A DNA stretch of 64,000 nucleotides, taken from Cyathus striatus. Lineage: Eukaryota; Basidiomycota; Agaricomycetes; Agaricales; Nidulariaceae. Below, in pieces: positions 42,160 to 54,140 of this stretch. The notes under the pieces were generated by a model. It did no database searches and had not been told where the DNA came from. It saw nothing but the letters and a program-made list of their open reading frames with translations. Position 1 is the stretch's first letter, and each line of letters opens with the position of its first letter. The stretch lies in assembly GCA_025738555.1 (NCBI GenBank), contig JAOVFP010000002.1:1798001-1862000 (forward strand), read 5' to 3'. The position numbers and the translations under genes were made by a program.

Positions 42160-45100
42160 TCACCCAAGCGCAAAGCTCAAAGTGCTCGTGCCGCCCGCAG
42201 CAGCATCAACAGGTGAATACCCCCCATCCACCATACCACCCAACGACCCCCGAAACACCACCACCCCCCCATTACCACCCCCACTCCTAGCACCCGCAGA
42301 AGACCCAGAATTATCCATATCCATGGGCATATCCCCCCCAAACCACCCAAAGATATTAAACATATTCATCCCCATGTTCATCATACTCTCTCCACCAGGC
42401 GCAGCTGCCGATGCCGAAGGCGGCGATGAAGACCCCATAAACCGTTCCTGGCCATTCGAACCCGCAGCCGACGGCCGATCCTCATCCATACTCGAAGACG
42501 GACGAAGATACCCAGCCTGCGAAGTCGACGACGGGACATGTTCAGCAAGCAAAGCACTCCACTCATGAAAAGGCGACGAAGCAGGAGGCTTCAACTCCGC
42601 ATCTAAACACTGTCCAGGTCCCTCATCCCCAAAATCCTGCGACCCACCACCACGATGATCCAACCTCATCTCCTCATTCGTCGGCAAATGCAACTTGACC
42701 CCATGACCATCCTTCCTCTCATGCTCATCACCATACAAAAAAGCCATCGTATTCATCCTCCGTTCATTGGCCTTGCTCTCCGCTTTAAGCCTCCAAACAC
42801 GAGCCCACTCCGAAGTCCGATTCTTATCAATTGGCGTTCCCCTCCCCATAATCTTCGAGCCCAACTCTAAACTCCTAAGAGCGTACACTCTCACACTCGC
42901 AAGCGGTGGCGGGGGAAGCGGCAAAATCGGACCAGGGGGAATATGAATCTGCAACGGCGCCTGCGGAAGCGGACTCTGTGCAAACGGCGAAGGCGAAGAC
43001 GGATCCAAAGGCGGCGGCACAACAGGCACATAAAACGAGCTAACGAGCGTTTCGCCGGGGGACAGAGGACTCGGAGGCCCAGAAGGCGAAGTAGGCGAGC
43101 TCAACTCGGGATTAAACGACGGGTCCTCATAAGGCGCAATATCAACCTCCATATCGCCCTCAGCATCCTCATCTCCCTCCTCAATCTCCTCTTCACCCTT
43201 GGGATCATCACCAACAGCAATCTCCTGCCTTAACCCAGAAGGCTTCTTGACAGGCGCACTAAGCATAAGCTGACGCCTTCTCTCCTCCTCCACCTCTCGC
43301 TCAATCTCCTCTTCCTCCTCCATATCTTCCTCATCCTCATCCTCATCAATCTCCATATCTTCATCCTCGCGAAGCTCGAAGTCATAATACTCCTCATCCA
43401 TGAACCCGTCCGCACTTCCTTGCCGCTCATCATGGCGCGGGGAATTACTACGCGACGAAGGAGGCGAAGGCGAGCCATAACCAAGAGGAAACCCATGCTC
43501 CTGATAATAATCATGCGCTTCCTGCGCAACGACGGAGCGGATCGTCTCAGGGGAATACCGACGACGTCTACCGAAAAAAAAGAAAATCAGAAAAACGATC
43601 CATAAGGACAAGAGAAAAAGGAAAAGAATACGATCTGCAAGAACAAAAGATAAAACAAAAACTCACATATCCCAAACCCGAATTTTACAAGCACCCTTCC
43701 ACAAAGGCTCCTTAGTAACATCCGGAGGCTGCTCCCACCAAACCGGCTGCGGAGGCATATACATATCCTGCATTGGAACCTGCTGCATCTGCTGAGGCGC
43801 CGGCGGCGGATTCACATATCCCTCCGAAGGCCCACCACTCCCACTCGCACCAGCACCATATCCAGCACCAACACCCTCTTCAAAAGGCATCGAATGGAAA
43901 GTCGTATCTTGTCCATACTCCTGCTGTTGGTGCTGCTGCTGCTGATGCATAGTCGAAAACCCAAACTCCTCCCTCTGCTGCTGCTGCTGCTGATACATAC
44001 CCTCTCCAACAACAGGAACATATTCCACACTCGGTACCAAAACCGGATTCTGGACCTGCGCCTCCTCAGGACTTACAGGCACAAATTGTACATTCGGCGC
44101 TGTCGACGTAGACGACGACGACGAATCAAATCCTTGATTCTGCTGTTGTTGGGGTTGAGGTTGGAAGCCGAAATCGGCCATCGGAACAGGTACGGGAGAA
44201 TAAGTAGACTCTACCATTCCCATATCCGAGTCAACACCCGCAAGTTGCTGCTGCGCATCACCAGTATCAGAATCATTAATCGCCAAGAACGTAGCGGGTG
44301 AAGCAGGCAAAGAACTCTGCTCTGGAATAGGAGTTCGAGGAGAAGGAGGCTGATGAGTTATCGATGGCGAACGAGACACGTTCGATGTATTTTGGATATC
44401 AATAGGAGTAGGTGGGATAGGAGAAAGAGGAGAGGTCAAAGGGGCTTCCGACCCTTGACCTTGATTTGCTTCCTGAGCCAACGACTGAATAATGCTCGAC
44501 AAAGAAGGCTGCGGGGTAACAGGAGGCGACTGAGGTGGAGATGACAATGGCGACGATAAAGTACTCGACGAAGGCTTTCTTTCCACCAACACATTCCCAC
44601 TAAGCGGCGAAGGCAATGCCAGCGCAGGAACACCCATATCAACGAGATCGAGCTCGAAATCAACAACACTTCCACGAGTGGGCGAGGAGGGGGGAGTAGC
44701 GATATTATCTAGGCTGTTCAAAGATGACAACGAGCCATGGGGGGAAAGTGGGGATGGGATATGCGGAGCCTGACCGACGAAGGTCGGGGAGAGTGTGAGT
44801 GGGTTCTGCGGGGCCCCTTTTCCTTTCGTGTTTGGGGTGGGTTTTCTATGGGCGGAAAGAGGGGTGGGGGCAGGGGACGGAATCAACACGTCCCTATTTC
44901 TCAATGATCGCCGTTGGCCCATCGGCGTCTCAGGAGGACTAGGCAGCTCCTTTTCTTTTCCCTTGCTAGCAATAGGCTTCTTAGCAGGCTACGTAGCATA
45001 AAAAATAAGTACAGCAAACATCAACAAAAAGACAACCTCACCTTGTGATAAAAAACAGTAGGGGTATCGCTATCTTTGGTAGTATTAAGAGCCGCATTCT

Positions 45101-45638
45101 CCTTGCGTTTGCGCCTGAGCGCAGAGGAGGGATCGACGATGGCTCTTGATTTGTAATCAGGACTGGGGCTCTTCTTGGTGCCACTCCCATAAACCAAGGG
45201 CGATGGCCGCGATGCATGCGCAGGCGAGACCTTTTGCCTCTTCACACGGGGAGTGGGAGAGGGCGTGGGAGGCGAATGGTGGGTCAACAGCCGAGCCGAC
45301 TTGCGAGTGGGCGAAGGCGAGGGCGAGGCGGTAGAGGCTCTGAGAGCGTCCATCTTGGCAGGGGGTATGCCACACTCGCTTCTTGTTCGTTTGCGGGGGT
45401 TGGGCGAGGAGGAGTCGTTGTTTGGTGAGGAGGAGGGTTTGAGCATGGACGAGGAGGCGGAGGAGTCGATGTTGGCCGGGGGCGAGGTGTGATGGAGACG
45501 GGCGCTTCGCCTGACTGGTGAGGAGGCTACTTGGGAATGAGGTGCTGGGGATGAAGCATTGGGGGTGGCAGAGCTGGAGGGGGTGAGCGGAGGGGACGTG
45601 GGACTGGGCGCATTGCTTAGAGAGAGAGGTACGGCCAT
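42160..45638 (-). CDS. Large proline/serine/glutamine-rich protein, gene 2
   Basis: Three exons: 45638-45042, 44988-43667, 43567-42160; 3327 nt, 1108 aa, all in frame (junctions ..FYHK|PAKKP.. and ..RVWD|IRRRYSPE..). ATG chosen at 45638 (MAVPLSLSNAPSP). The N-terminal third is SP-rich with basic nuclear-signal-like KRTR, RVKRQKV and RRKRK. The middle has glutamine runs from CAG repeats (about 43920-44000). Then KEPLWKGACKIRVWDIRRRY, an acidic Glu/Asp stretch, and GRGTPIDKNRTSEWARVW, shared with gene 1. It ends in a Gly/Ser-rich, Met-rich tail (STLSFALG). No catalytic domain is seen. A nuclear regulatory or scaffold role is a guess. Confidence 0.75.
43915..44000 (-). repeat. CAG/CTG trinucleotide repeats coding polyglutamine
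   Basis: Several interrupted CTG runs on the + strand, coding QQQQQ-type runs of gene 2 on the minus strand; likely length-variable between strains. Confidence 0.8.
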
Positions 45639-48600
45639 TCTTCTGAGTAATAAGACTAGCTTTGTTTTGGGATTGGTTTGGGAAGAGGTTGCTGGAAGGG
45701 GTCTGAATGACTGGTGATTGTACCAGGATGCTTTGCGCGGGAAGCACAGGACAGATGCCACACTGTTGCCTCAAGGCAGGTCAGCCCACGTCCAGAACAG
45801 GCATCCCCCTTCCCCACCGGAATACACGTACCTCTAAGAATCTTGCAATCACAAAGAATCCAAGCAGAACTCCAACAACGCCGCCAATCGATGCAAGGGC
45901 AAGTGGCACAGGCTATATGCGACCACAACAATAGGGCGGAAGTCGCAGGGAATAATATCGAATGGGAAAAAAGCTCTCAAGACTGGTGTCAAGATTCAAG
46001 AAGACAAGGTCGCAAGCACGCCGCCGCGGGTGAAGTGGGCATTTTCCCACGCTCCCTCTCTCAACAAAACCTCTTACTCTTCGGCCGTGGCTGGACCGAG
46101 GTCACGTGTGCGGGCAGAGGGCTGTGCGTGCGTCATTGTTGTTTGAGGGTTTGACGTGGCGGGGTCTGGCTGGCCAAACAATGCGAGGGGGGAGAGGAAT
46201 AACAATCCACAGTGAGGGAGACGAGGTAGGGGCTCAAGGGACCAGCTGGGGGGAGCAGAAACGGAACCAAGTGTTGGATCCACGCAACTCTTATATGTAT
46301 GACCCCCCCACCTCCGTCCGCGCCGCCGCCCATCGGTAACGTGTGTAACGTTATACGGCAATGCAATCGAATTATCGGATCGATGGAAACACAGATTCGC
46401 AATGTCGATTCTCGATTCAAAAAAATTTGATCGATGTCACGACGAGCCTAATTATGTCAAGTCCTTGCCATCCTAATTATGTCCGTTATCCCGTTTCTAC
46501 CTCTGCCCTTTCCTTTTTCATTCTCTTCTTTCTGTCCTCTTTGTATTCAGTTATAATACCCACCTGCTCAGAATTTTAATTATCATCCACCTTCAGAATA
46601 ATCCAATTTAATCACAATCGTCCAGGGGTAATAAAAAAACACCATGGCGAGCAATTCAAATCATCTTTGGCGCCTCCATTTAGTCCCCCTCCATTAGGTT
46701 CCATTTCGGCCGTTCAGATGGCTCATCTGGACACCAACTACAACTCGCTTACAACCGGAAATCCAACCAAATCCCCTTTTGCCCTCTACGCCAACAAAGT
46801 TTCGAGCTTCGTATCGCCACTTCATTTCATTCCTGTTCAAGCCATGCCCACAACAGAAGCTTAAACCCTTCACCCCCATCCATCCCATCCACCCAAATCC
46901 GATTCTATTCTCTGATGTTACTTGGCATGGTATTAGCTTAGGACCCGGGAGGGGAAGCTGGAAGAACCTATACAGCTTCTTGCATCTCACACTGACATTC
47001 TTCCATCCCATATTGAATGTTGATTTCTCAATCGCCAGGCAGATCACCATCCCAAATATAGTTCAACTGGGCTTGCTATTTCAAGAACAGTAATAATCTC
47101 CACGGCTCAACAGCTAGCGAACCCACCTTCTGCTGTTTTCTTACATACATACTAATAACACCTGTCGCTACCAATTCAAACGCCGCACGCAGGCTGTGCG
47201 AACACAACCTTCCAGTTTATAGCGTTCGGCCACACATGGAGACAAGCAATCCATCTGTGATATACCTAGAGCAGACATAACATCTGATGAGGCAATTTAT
47301 AATTCCATCATCACTCTATATATCTACAACTATCTGTCACAGGACCCATTCTGGGTCCATTTGTTCCACAAGAAACACTTTGCTTTGGACGTCTGATATG
47401 GCGTGAACATGGTCTCACTGCTGTTCCTTTCCACTTCAGGCTTTCAAGTTCCAAGTATATGAAACACGCGATACTGCATGCGATCCCTGGCGTTCGGCAG
47501 GGTGTCTTACCCCGGACGGAGGTCCATTCTGTCACTTCATCCTCGTTAGAACCACATAGATGCTTATTTTCAGGTTATATCTAGAACCTCACGGAAAAAT
47601 CACATTCTCCTATGAGAGATGATTACCATCTCTTCAATACCCTTCTGAGAATTTCACAGACGTAAGTGTAAAAAACCAACCAACCTATGTTTGGAACACA
47701 TGGCAAGGCACAAGCCGTTTACCGGTTCCGATTGCAACTCCACCAACCTTCCACTACCCATCCCTGTTCAAATCTCCAGTTTGACTTGGATGTGGGCTCG
47801 TCCTTCCGCACCCCCTTCCAGCTTGAACGTATGCCAATCTGATCGTGTGGTTTCGCTCGCTTAAAGTTATCGCTCGGTAAATGAGGGTGCCTTGCAGATT
47901 GCGGCGGATGTGACATATCTGGAAGGTGGGTGATGCGCCTCTAGCCCCTGGTGTGGCCGCGGTAACGCTGGGTGCCTTGGCCCTTGACTACACAAAAATG
48001 TCAAGTTGTATGCATTCAACAGCACTTTTCATTACTCAGTTAGTTTAATTCGAAAAGAGTGCATCATTCCACTCATTCTGTAATTTTTTTACATGTATCA
48101 GAGCATAAGACCAAGCTAATCAATTTCACTCGGAAGGAGTTTGATCGTCGGCTAACAAATACTTCCATCCATGCATCATCTAGACAGTCACACTGGGCTG
48201 CGGAAGAGACAGATACAGGAGGTATATTTGATTATAACAGCTCATTGCATACCTACCTTCTACCAAACAGAATTCACAAAGGCTATACATGCAACGAGCA
48301 GACTAGAATCATCGGCGACTTTCTTTTTAGCACACATGATCTGCCTGCATGCAGGCTACACATCTTCTGAGGCCTCGTCTCCGCCATCTTCAAATATCTC
48401 GATCAAGGCAAAATTCCATCACACAAATATCAAATTTTATCTGATTAAAAACGCCTCCTCGTCCAACTATTACTTATTTCAGCAGCTTGTTATCAATGAA
48501 AAACGCCTCAGCTAAAACAGATCCATCACAGCACAGTCCACGAGGGGTACACGGTTGTCTGAATGAGCTCTAGGAGCAGAGACAGACATGTGAGTCTTTG

Positions 48601-49457
48601 AGCCACATTGGCGGTGACATTTACGGCATCCGCGTGGCATGACATCGAACACTCTCAAGATAAGAAGGGATACAATTCAATCATTACATGCACGATACAT
48701 ATTTAAGTTCTCTCAAATCCTTATTGAGTGCGACATGGCGCTTTTCCTGTCCGACTAGGATCGTTGATGGTATCCAGACATGAATGAAAGAACTTTATAA
48801 ATGAGATTAATACACTGTTGATAATTATCGACCCCAGGTGATCAAACCTAGAACGGAGAAGAAGCAAGCAATACATCATTTTGGTAGAGACGTCACGTTG
48901 CGATAGTGCTAGAAGGTGTAAATAGAATAGCGTTTACTTCATTCTTCGAATCCACGTTCGTCTCCTTGGGCAGCATTTTTACGGAAGATCCACTTATACT
49001 ATCTCCAAGTATCAGGTGGAGGAGCGGTACCCTTGAAGCCGAGCTCAAGGAATTTAGAAGGGAGATGACAAAAATGCAAAGGCAAAATGAAGGCTTCAAG
49101 GCACGATTTCTTTATCAATTGCTTGCACCTGTTTCTCGACATACGTAGAATATAATATGCACAAATAAATGGTGGTTGACCCGAAACCATCATTCGGTAT
49201 GTTCTTTCTAAAACAAATATGGTGTGAAGACAGCTCGCAGGGAGCAAATTTTGGAATCAAGGGACCTAGCAGTAAGTAACAGTTTCACTGAAAGGTTCCG
49301 ACTGCGGACAATTGTCGCCCAAAATAAAAGCATCCGAGGAGAATAAGTTGGAAACGGATAATGCATTGAAGATGTTACGCAAAGAAGTTTTCAGACATCG
49401 TACGGAAAGTTGGAATAACCATTAAGGCCCCTCCTGTATTAGGATATAGCGGTCTTC
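45639..49457. other. 3.8 kb without a recognised gene
   Basis: The first few hundred bases are presumably the promoter of gene 2. The remainder contains frames up to about 146 codons with no protein-like pattern, no RNA gene, and no repeat shared with the rest of the window that I could see. Confidence 0.4.
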
Positions 49458-51524
49458 TTACCCCTCCCTAACAACCTCCCTCACGGCCTCCTCGAAAATT
49501 TCGACTCCATTCAGGAGGTCCTTTTCGCTTATGTTCAACGGCGGGATAAACCGTACAACCTCGTACACGCCAGCAGTGAGAATCAACATTCCCTTCTCAA
49601 TGCACTTATTCATTACGCGCGAAGCCATATTCTTCGGCGTTTTTGGGTTGGTGAGTGGGTCATGTGGAGCAAGCGGACCGGCAGGAGAAGAGAATTCGAT
49701 GCCGATCATTAGGCCACGCCCGCGAATATCAAGAATGTGCGGAGCGAGAGTGGGGTCTGATTGAAGGCCCTTGAGGGCGGAGAGGAGGTCCTTTGACCTA
49801 TACTTATATGAGTATAGTAAGTATGGAGTGCAGACGGGGATAGATACCTTGCTTGAACATTAGAAAGGATATTTTCTTCATGAAATGCATCCACAACTGC
49901 TGTAGCCGCAGCACATGCGACTGCGTTTCCTGCGTATGTGCCACCCTATTAAGAATGAACAGATGATTTATAAGAATAGATGTCAACAAGGCGAACCATA
50001 GAACCAGGCTTCAGCTTCTCTGTGAGCTCCTTCCTGCTAATTACGCCGCTTATTGGAAATCCATTCCCAAGCCCCTGAACTGGACTCAGGAAAATTAACA
50101 AGTAAGAACATCAAAGAACAAACCTTCGCAAGAACCAAAATATCTGGCTTTACTCCACTTTCGTCAATCGCCCACCAATTTCCAGTGCCACCTCCAGCTC
50201 TACCAAACCCGCTCTGCACCTCGTCTACGATCAGTAAAATACCCGACTTGTCGCATACCTCTCTTAGACCCTTCAGGAACTCCGGAGGTGCGGGGATATA
50301 CCCACCCTCTCCAAGAATAGGTTCAACTATGATGGCTGCGACATCCGACGGATCTGTTTGCTGTGATAAGAGAACATCCAGATCATACAGACACCTCCTC
50401 GTCAATTCTGCATCTGACGTGGTAGGAGAGACAGAAAGTTGATGAAAGTATGGGAAAGATGTGGCGTATGCGCCGGGCTTGAGAGGAATAAGTACGACGC
50501 AAGATAGCGAGTTTATAATAACACACACCATAAGCGGGGCAAAGCTACTAGAAAAGCTCGTTTTAGACTTCGTGACTGCCATGGCACCGTACGTACGTCC
50601 ATGATATGCGCCTGTACAAAGAGGGACGTTAGTATTGATGTGAGGATGGAAACCAAATGTATGGACAATAAATTTATAACTAGGAGAACAAAAGGTTGCC
50701 ACGCCGTCAAGCCGATAGCTCAGTTACCCTGATAAGTCTACAATTCATTAGATAGAAGCTACACTACCTGATGGAGGCGTCAAGCTTCTGCCACCCATCA
50801 CGAAAATTGATAATGCACACGACCAAAACATACAAGAACCACCACCAACTTACCCTGCATACATATAATGTTCTGCTTCCCCGTAACTGCCCTCGCCATT
50901 TTGATCGCACCCTCAACCGCCTCCGAACCTGAATTCCAGAAGAAAAACGAGTTCAAAGACGGGTGCGGCATAATGGGGAGAAGGCGCTCAATCAGACGGG
51001 CATATGGCTCGTGTAGGCCGATGGCACACTGAAAAAATCTTTGGCATCTTGTAAAGGCGATGAAGACATGAAATACCTGGGAGTGAACGACCTTCATACA
51101 TTGCTCCGCGGCCGCCTTGCTCACCTTAGGATGGATATGTCCTGGGAGTCAAGTATTAATACATCTATGTGATAACGAGGAGCAAGGAGATCTATCAAGT
51201 ATCTACATACCCAAGTTGGTAACGCCAATGCCCGAAGTGAAATCTAGCATCTTTCTTCCATCATCGTACCAGACATACGAGCCTTGGCTTTTGACCACTA
51301 CGCCCGATGTGATTCGCGCTATGCCATATGTATGCCCAGCACCGAAGTCGAACAGCGATTGTACGCCGTCTGCAGTTTTGAGGGTAAACATGGACCGTAA
51401 ATGGCTACATAAAGCGAGCGGGGTAAGTGCCTGGGTCCATGAAGAGAGAGGTACGGAGGGCTGACCTGGTCCTCAGGGTATGGGCTCCATACCGAAGCGC
51501 TGTTATTCCGCGTGCTCTCAACAT
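49458..51524 (-). CDS. Class III PLP-dependent aminotransferase, copy 3 (with leader)
   Basis: Nine exons: 51524-51466, 51404-51211, 51141-51077, 51028-50854, 50611-50529, 50477-50124, 50074-49997, 49945-49848, 49797-49458; 1446 nt, 481 aa, no internal stop. Exon 1 encodes [18 protein letters not shown], an Arg-rich, acid-free mitochondrial-type leader like that of copy 2; an in-frame TAA lies directly before the [38 protein letters not shown] and the PLP lysine (Lys310, in [14 protein letters not shown]) are present. Exon boundaries match copies 1 and 2, but protein and introns are clearly more diverged (for example [12 protein letters not shown] against KTVYAGGFHPLM). It is the oldest of the three paralogues and probably differs in substrate or expression. 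Confidence 0.9.
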
Positions 51525-52539
51525 TTACTGACTCCAGAAGATGGATGCATTTCTAGATACCACTGCAAGAAGAATAAGTAGGGATCTGTAGCCTCAAGTT
51601 AGACGTGACTCACAATGACTACTCATCATTTATCAGGATGGAAGATCTCAGGAGCATCTTCTGAAGGTTAGCGCTCGTGGCGTGAGATAACAGCAGAGAA
51701 GGTATGAGGTCTGAAGGGGGCTTAAATTACTGGAAACTTAAGGAGAAGAAGCCGTCGGCGACACGATAACGAGGTTGATTGAGGACACGGTCATGCCCTA
51801 TTGAGTTTTTATGATAATTTCATATTCTCGACCTTGGATACAAGTTACGAGACTAGTAGCACGGGCAGTACGTGAACTAAACCGAATAAGGAAGGTGAAC
51901 TTTTTTTACTGAATCCAAAGCATACACATGAACGTGCCTTGCAGGATTAAGATGAACAAGCGCCAGGCGTCCAACTGCATGAAGGGATGACCGGTCGTGC
52001 ACGGGGTGGGTGTGACAAGTGCGTAGCTTTGGGGTATGACTGAATGAAGAATATCCGAGAGAGAGCCACAGACAACTGACAATGGCAGGCCGACAGGAGC
52101 ACACCAAGGTATATATATGACAGATTCATCTTAGCTTTGTATTTTAAGCTTCGAGCTTGTTAGACAACGTTAACACGTCGATGTCACAAACTAAAGAATA
52201 CAATGAACTCACTAGGGCACATCCACTGGCAAGGTAGTTGGAAGTCTTGAGTCGCATTAGCTACGCGAACAACCCAAAAGAAACCAAGTTGGAGATAATC
52301 TACGAAGTGCGGAAGGTAGTGCATCAATAGTGTACCATCACAGGGTATGACGAAGTAGCCATCCCAATCGTCAACGTTGTCAACGACAGCTGGCAGAACC
52401 AAGGTAGAATGCTATGAAGTTAAAGCAAAATAACAGGTTAGTAGGTATACGCCACAGAGTGAAGCAAGGTTATATTACCCACTGGTACCACCTGACGAGG
52501 CTTTAGCACAAATAGGGCACCTTCAACTGGTAGCATTCG
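51525..52539. other. No gene recognised
   Basis: Promoter side of aminotransferase copy 3, then short frames only. Confidence 0.4.
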
Positions 52540-52559
52540 AGATAGTCGCTGTCAGCCAC

Positions 52560-53620
52560 CGATTGGATAACGCGAAGGCCATTATCAATCGTAAACGACA
52601 TGAGTTTAGCATAACCCCCGAACGCAAAAATGCAAGACCCTGTTATACAACGCCATTAGAACGTCTACGTCGCAAAGTAAAGCAAGCAGAGATTACCCTA
52701 GCGCAAAGAGTTCTTGAAGAGGTCAGAAGAAGCCTCCACCAGGTAACGCTGGGGACAAATTTGCTTATCGATAACGATAGCTGACGGTTACGGGGAGAAA
52801 AAGGCGAAGAATCGAGATATTAACCACCTAGAGCGTCACAGTACCACATCACCGGGTAACACGTCAACAACAACTAGCGTAAACCCTTCACGCAAAAAAC
52901 GTGACGAGCCTGCTATACAATGTCAGTAGAACTCCTACGACACAAAAGAAAGCAAGAAACCAGTTAGAGTGTTTGCAGTAAGCTTGAAACGGCTGTACAC
53001 GAGGTTTTGGTAGCGTAACTAGGTAACACGAAAAAGCCGCTACCAATCAATGACGGTCCTACAAGGGAGGTAAAAGTAAAGAGATTGACATACGAGTTTA
53101 ATACGTCTACACGACAAAGTAGAGCAAGTGATTGCCCTGGTGTCTAGCCTAGAGTCTCTAGAAAACACCCGCTCGACGCGTCCCTTGAATGTCGCTTAAG
53201 CAACCGCGAGGAGAAGACTGGAGAAGGGTAAAGAGAATGACAGTATATCTATGCCAAGGGAAAAGACATGGTGTAATTACCCTGGCACTCAGAACATGTC
53301 TAGTACGCTCGAAGCATCACGGAGCAAAGGCAGCAGACCTTCAACTGGGTAATAGTAGTGGGAGAGTCGCTGCCAATCGTCAACCCCGACTATCAGGATC
53401 CTACGGGAAGAGAAGGGCAAAGAACAGTAGAATGTCTCCCTGACAAAGTGCGACAATGAGTAATTATCTATCTGGAGTTAAGAAGCTTAAGACAAATACT
53501 CGACGACGTGCCAAGGGAAGTGCACCCTTAACGCGTAACAGCGGGTCTGAGGACGCTGTAAGTCTGTACCTCGACAGAGCTTGTTATACTTGATCAGTAT
53601 GTCCAAAATAGTAGAACAGA
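52560..53620. repeat. Degenerate tandem repeats, right
   Basis: Repeated phrases such as CTGTTATACAACGCCATTAGAACGTCTACG..CAAAGTAAAGCAAGC (52630), CTGCTATACAATG..CTCCTACGACACAAAAGAAAGCAAG (52908), CGTCTACACGACAAAGTAGAGCAAG (53100) and TTGTTATACTTG (53587). Unit spacing is irregular. Mirrors 28090-28720. Confidence 0.55.
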
Positions 53621-53874
53621 AGGGAAACCCACCTATAGAATTTCCGTTCATATGATACTTTGCCTAGAGAGAAAGGTTAGTAGTACGTGGATAGACAGTA
53701 GGCTCAAGGACAGTGACGAGTAGAAGAACGACGAGAGTAACTCCAAAATATCATTGCAAGTCTGTACGAACATTAAAAGTACACTATAATACAAAATCCT
53801 CAGTAATGCAAAACAAAGCATTCCTAAACGTACGATTCTATATCATCCCTGCTCTTCCTACCACGACGCCCCTT

Positions 53875-54140
53875 ATATCTCCCCGGCAACCCCTCGGTAA
53901 CATTCAACGAGAAGACGAACCAGGCCTGAACGTTCTCCGGAGCTTTCTCCTCATAAAACGCATAGACTGTAGTAGCAGCAGCGCACACGGCCACATTCCC
54001 AGTGCATGTATCTCCCTATAACGAGTTTATATGAGAGACGGACAGCAGAAAGGAGAAGGACGAACCATTGACCTGAGAGCAAGCTTATTCGTCAACACCT
54101 TCAAACTCACAATACCACTAATCTGGAACCAATTTCCAGG
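53875..54140 (-). pseudogene. Aminotransferase relic (right)
   Basis: The minus strand has a GFPISGI-like start, the exon-7 donor and an exon-8-like piece with the AVCAAAT region (CAGTGCATGTATCTCCCTAT region on +) and EEKAPENVQ-like sequence. It retains parts deleted from the left relic at 27389-27650, so the pair descended from one longer fragment and decayed separately. Confidence 0.7.

Noticed and set aside
39554..45492. Many plus-strand frames opposite the proline/serine-rich genes.
   Set aside because: Shadow frames of GC-rich, low-complexity minus-strand coding sequence; Arg-rich mirror composition and no splicing logic.
46667..47093. Candidate small proteins between gene 2 and aminotransferase copy 3.
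   Set aside because: Frames are short and overlap on both strands, with no family-like residues or splice pattern.
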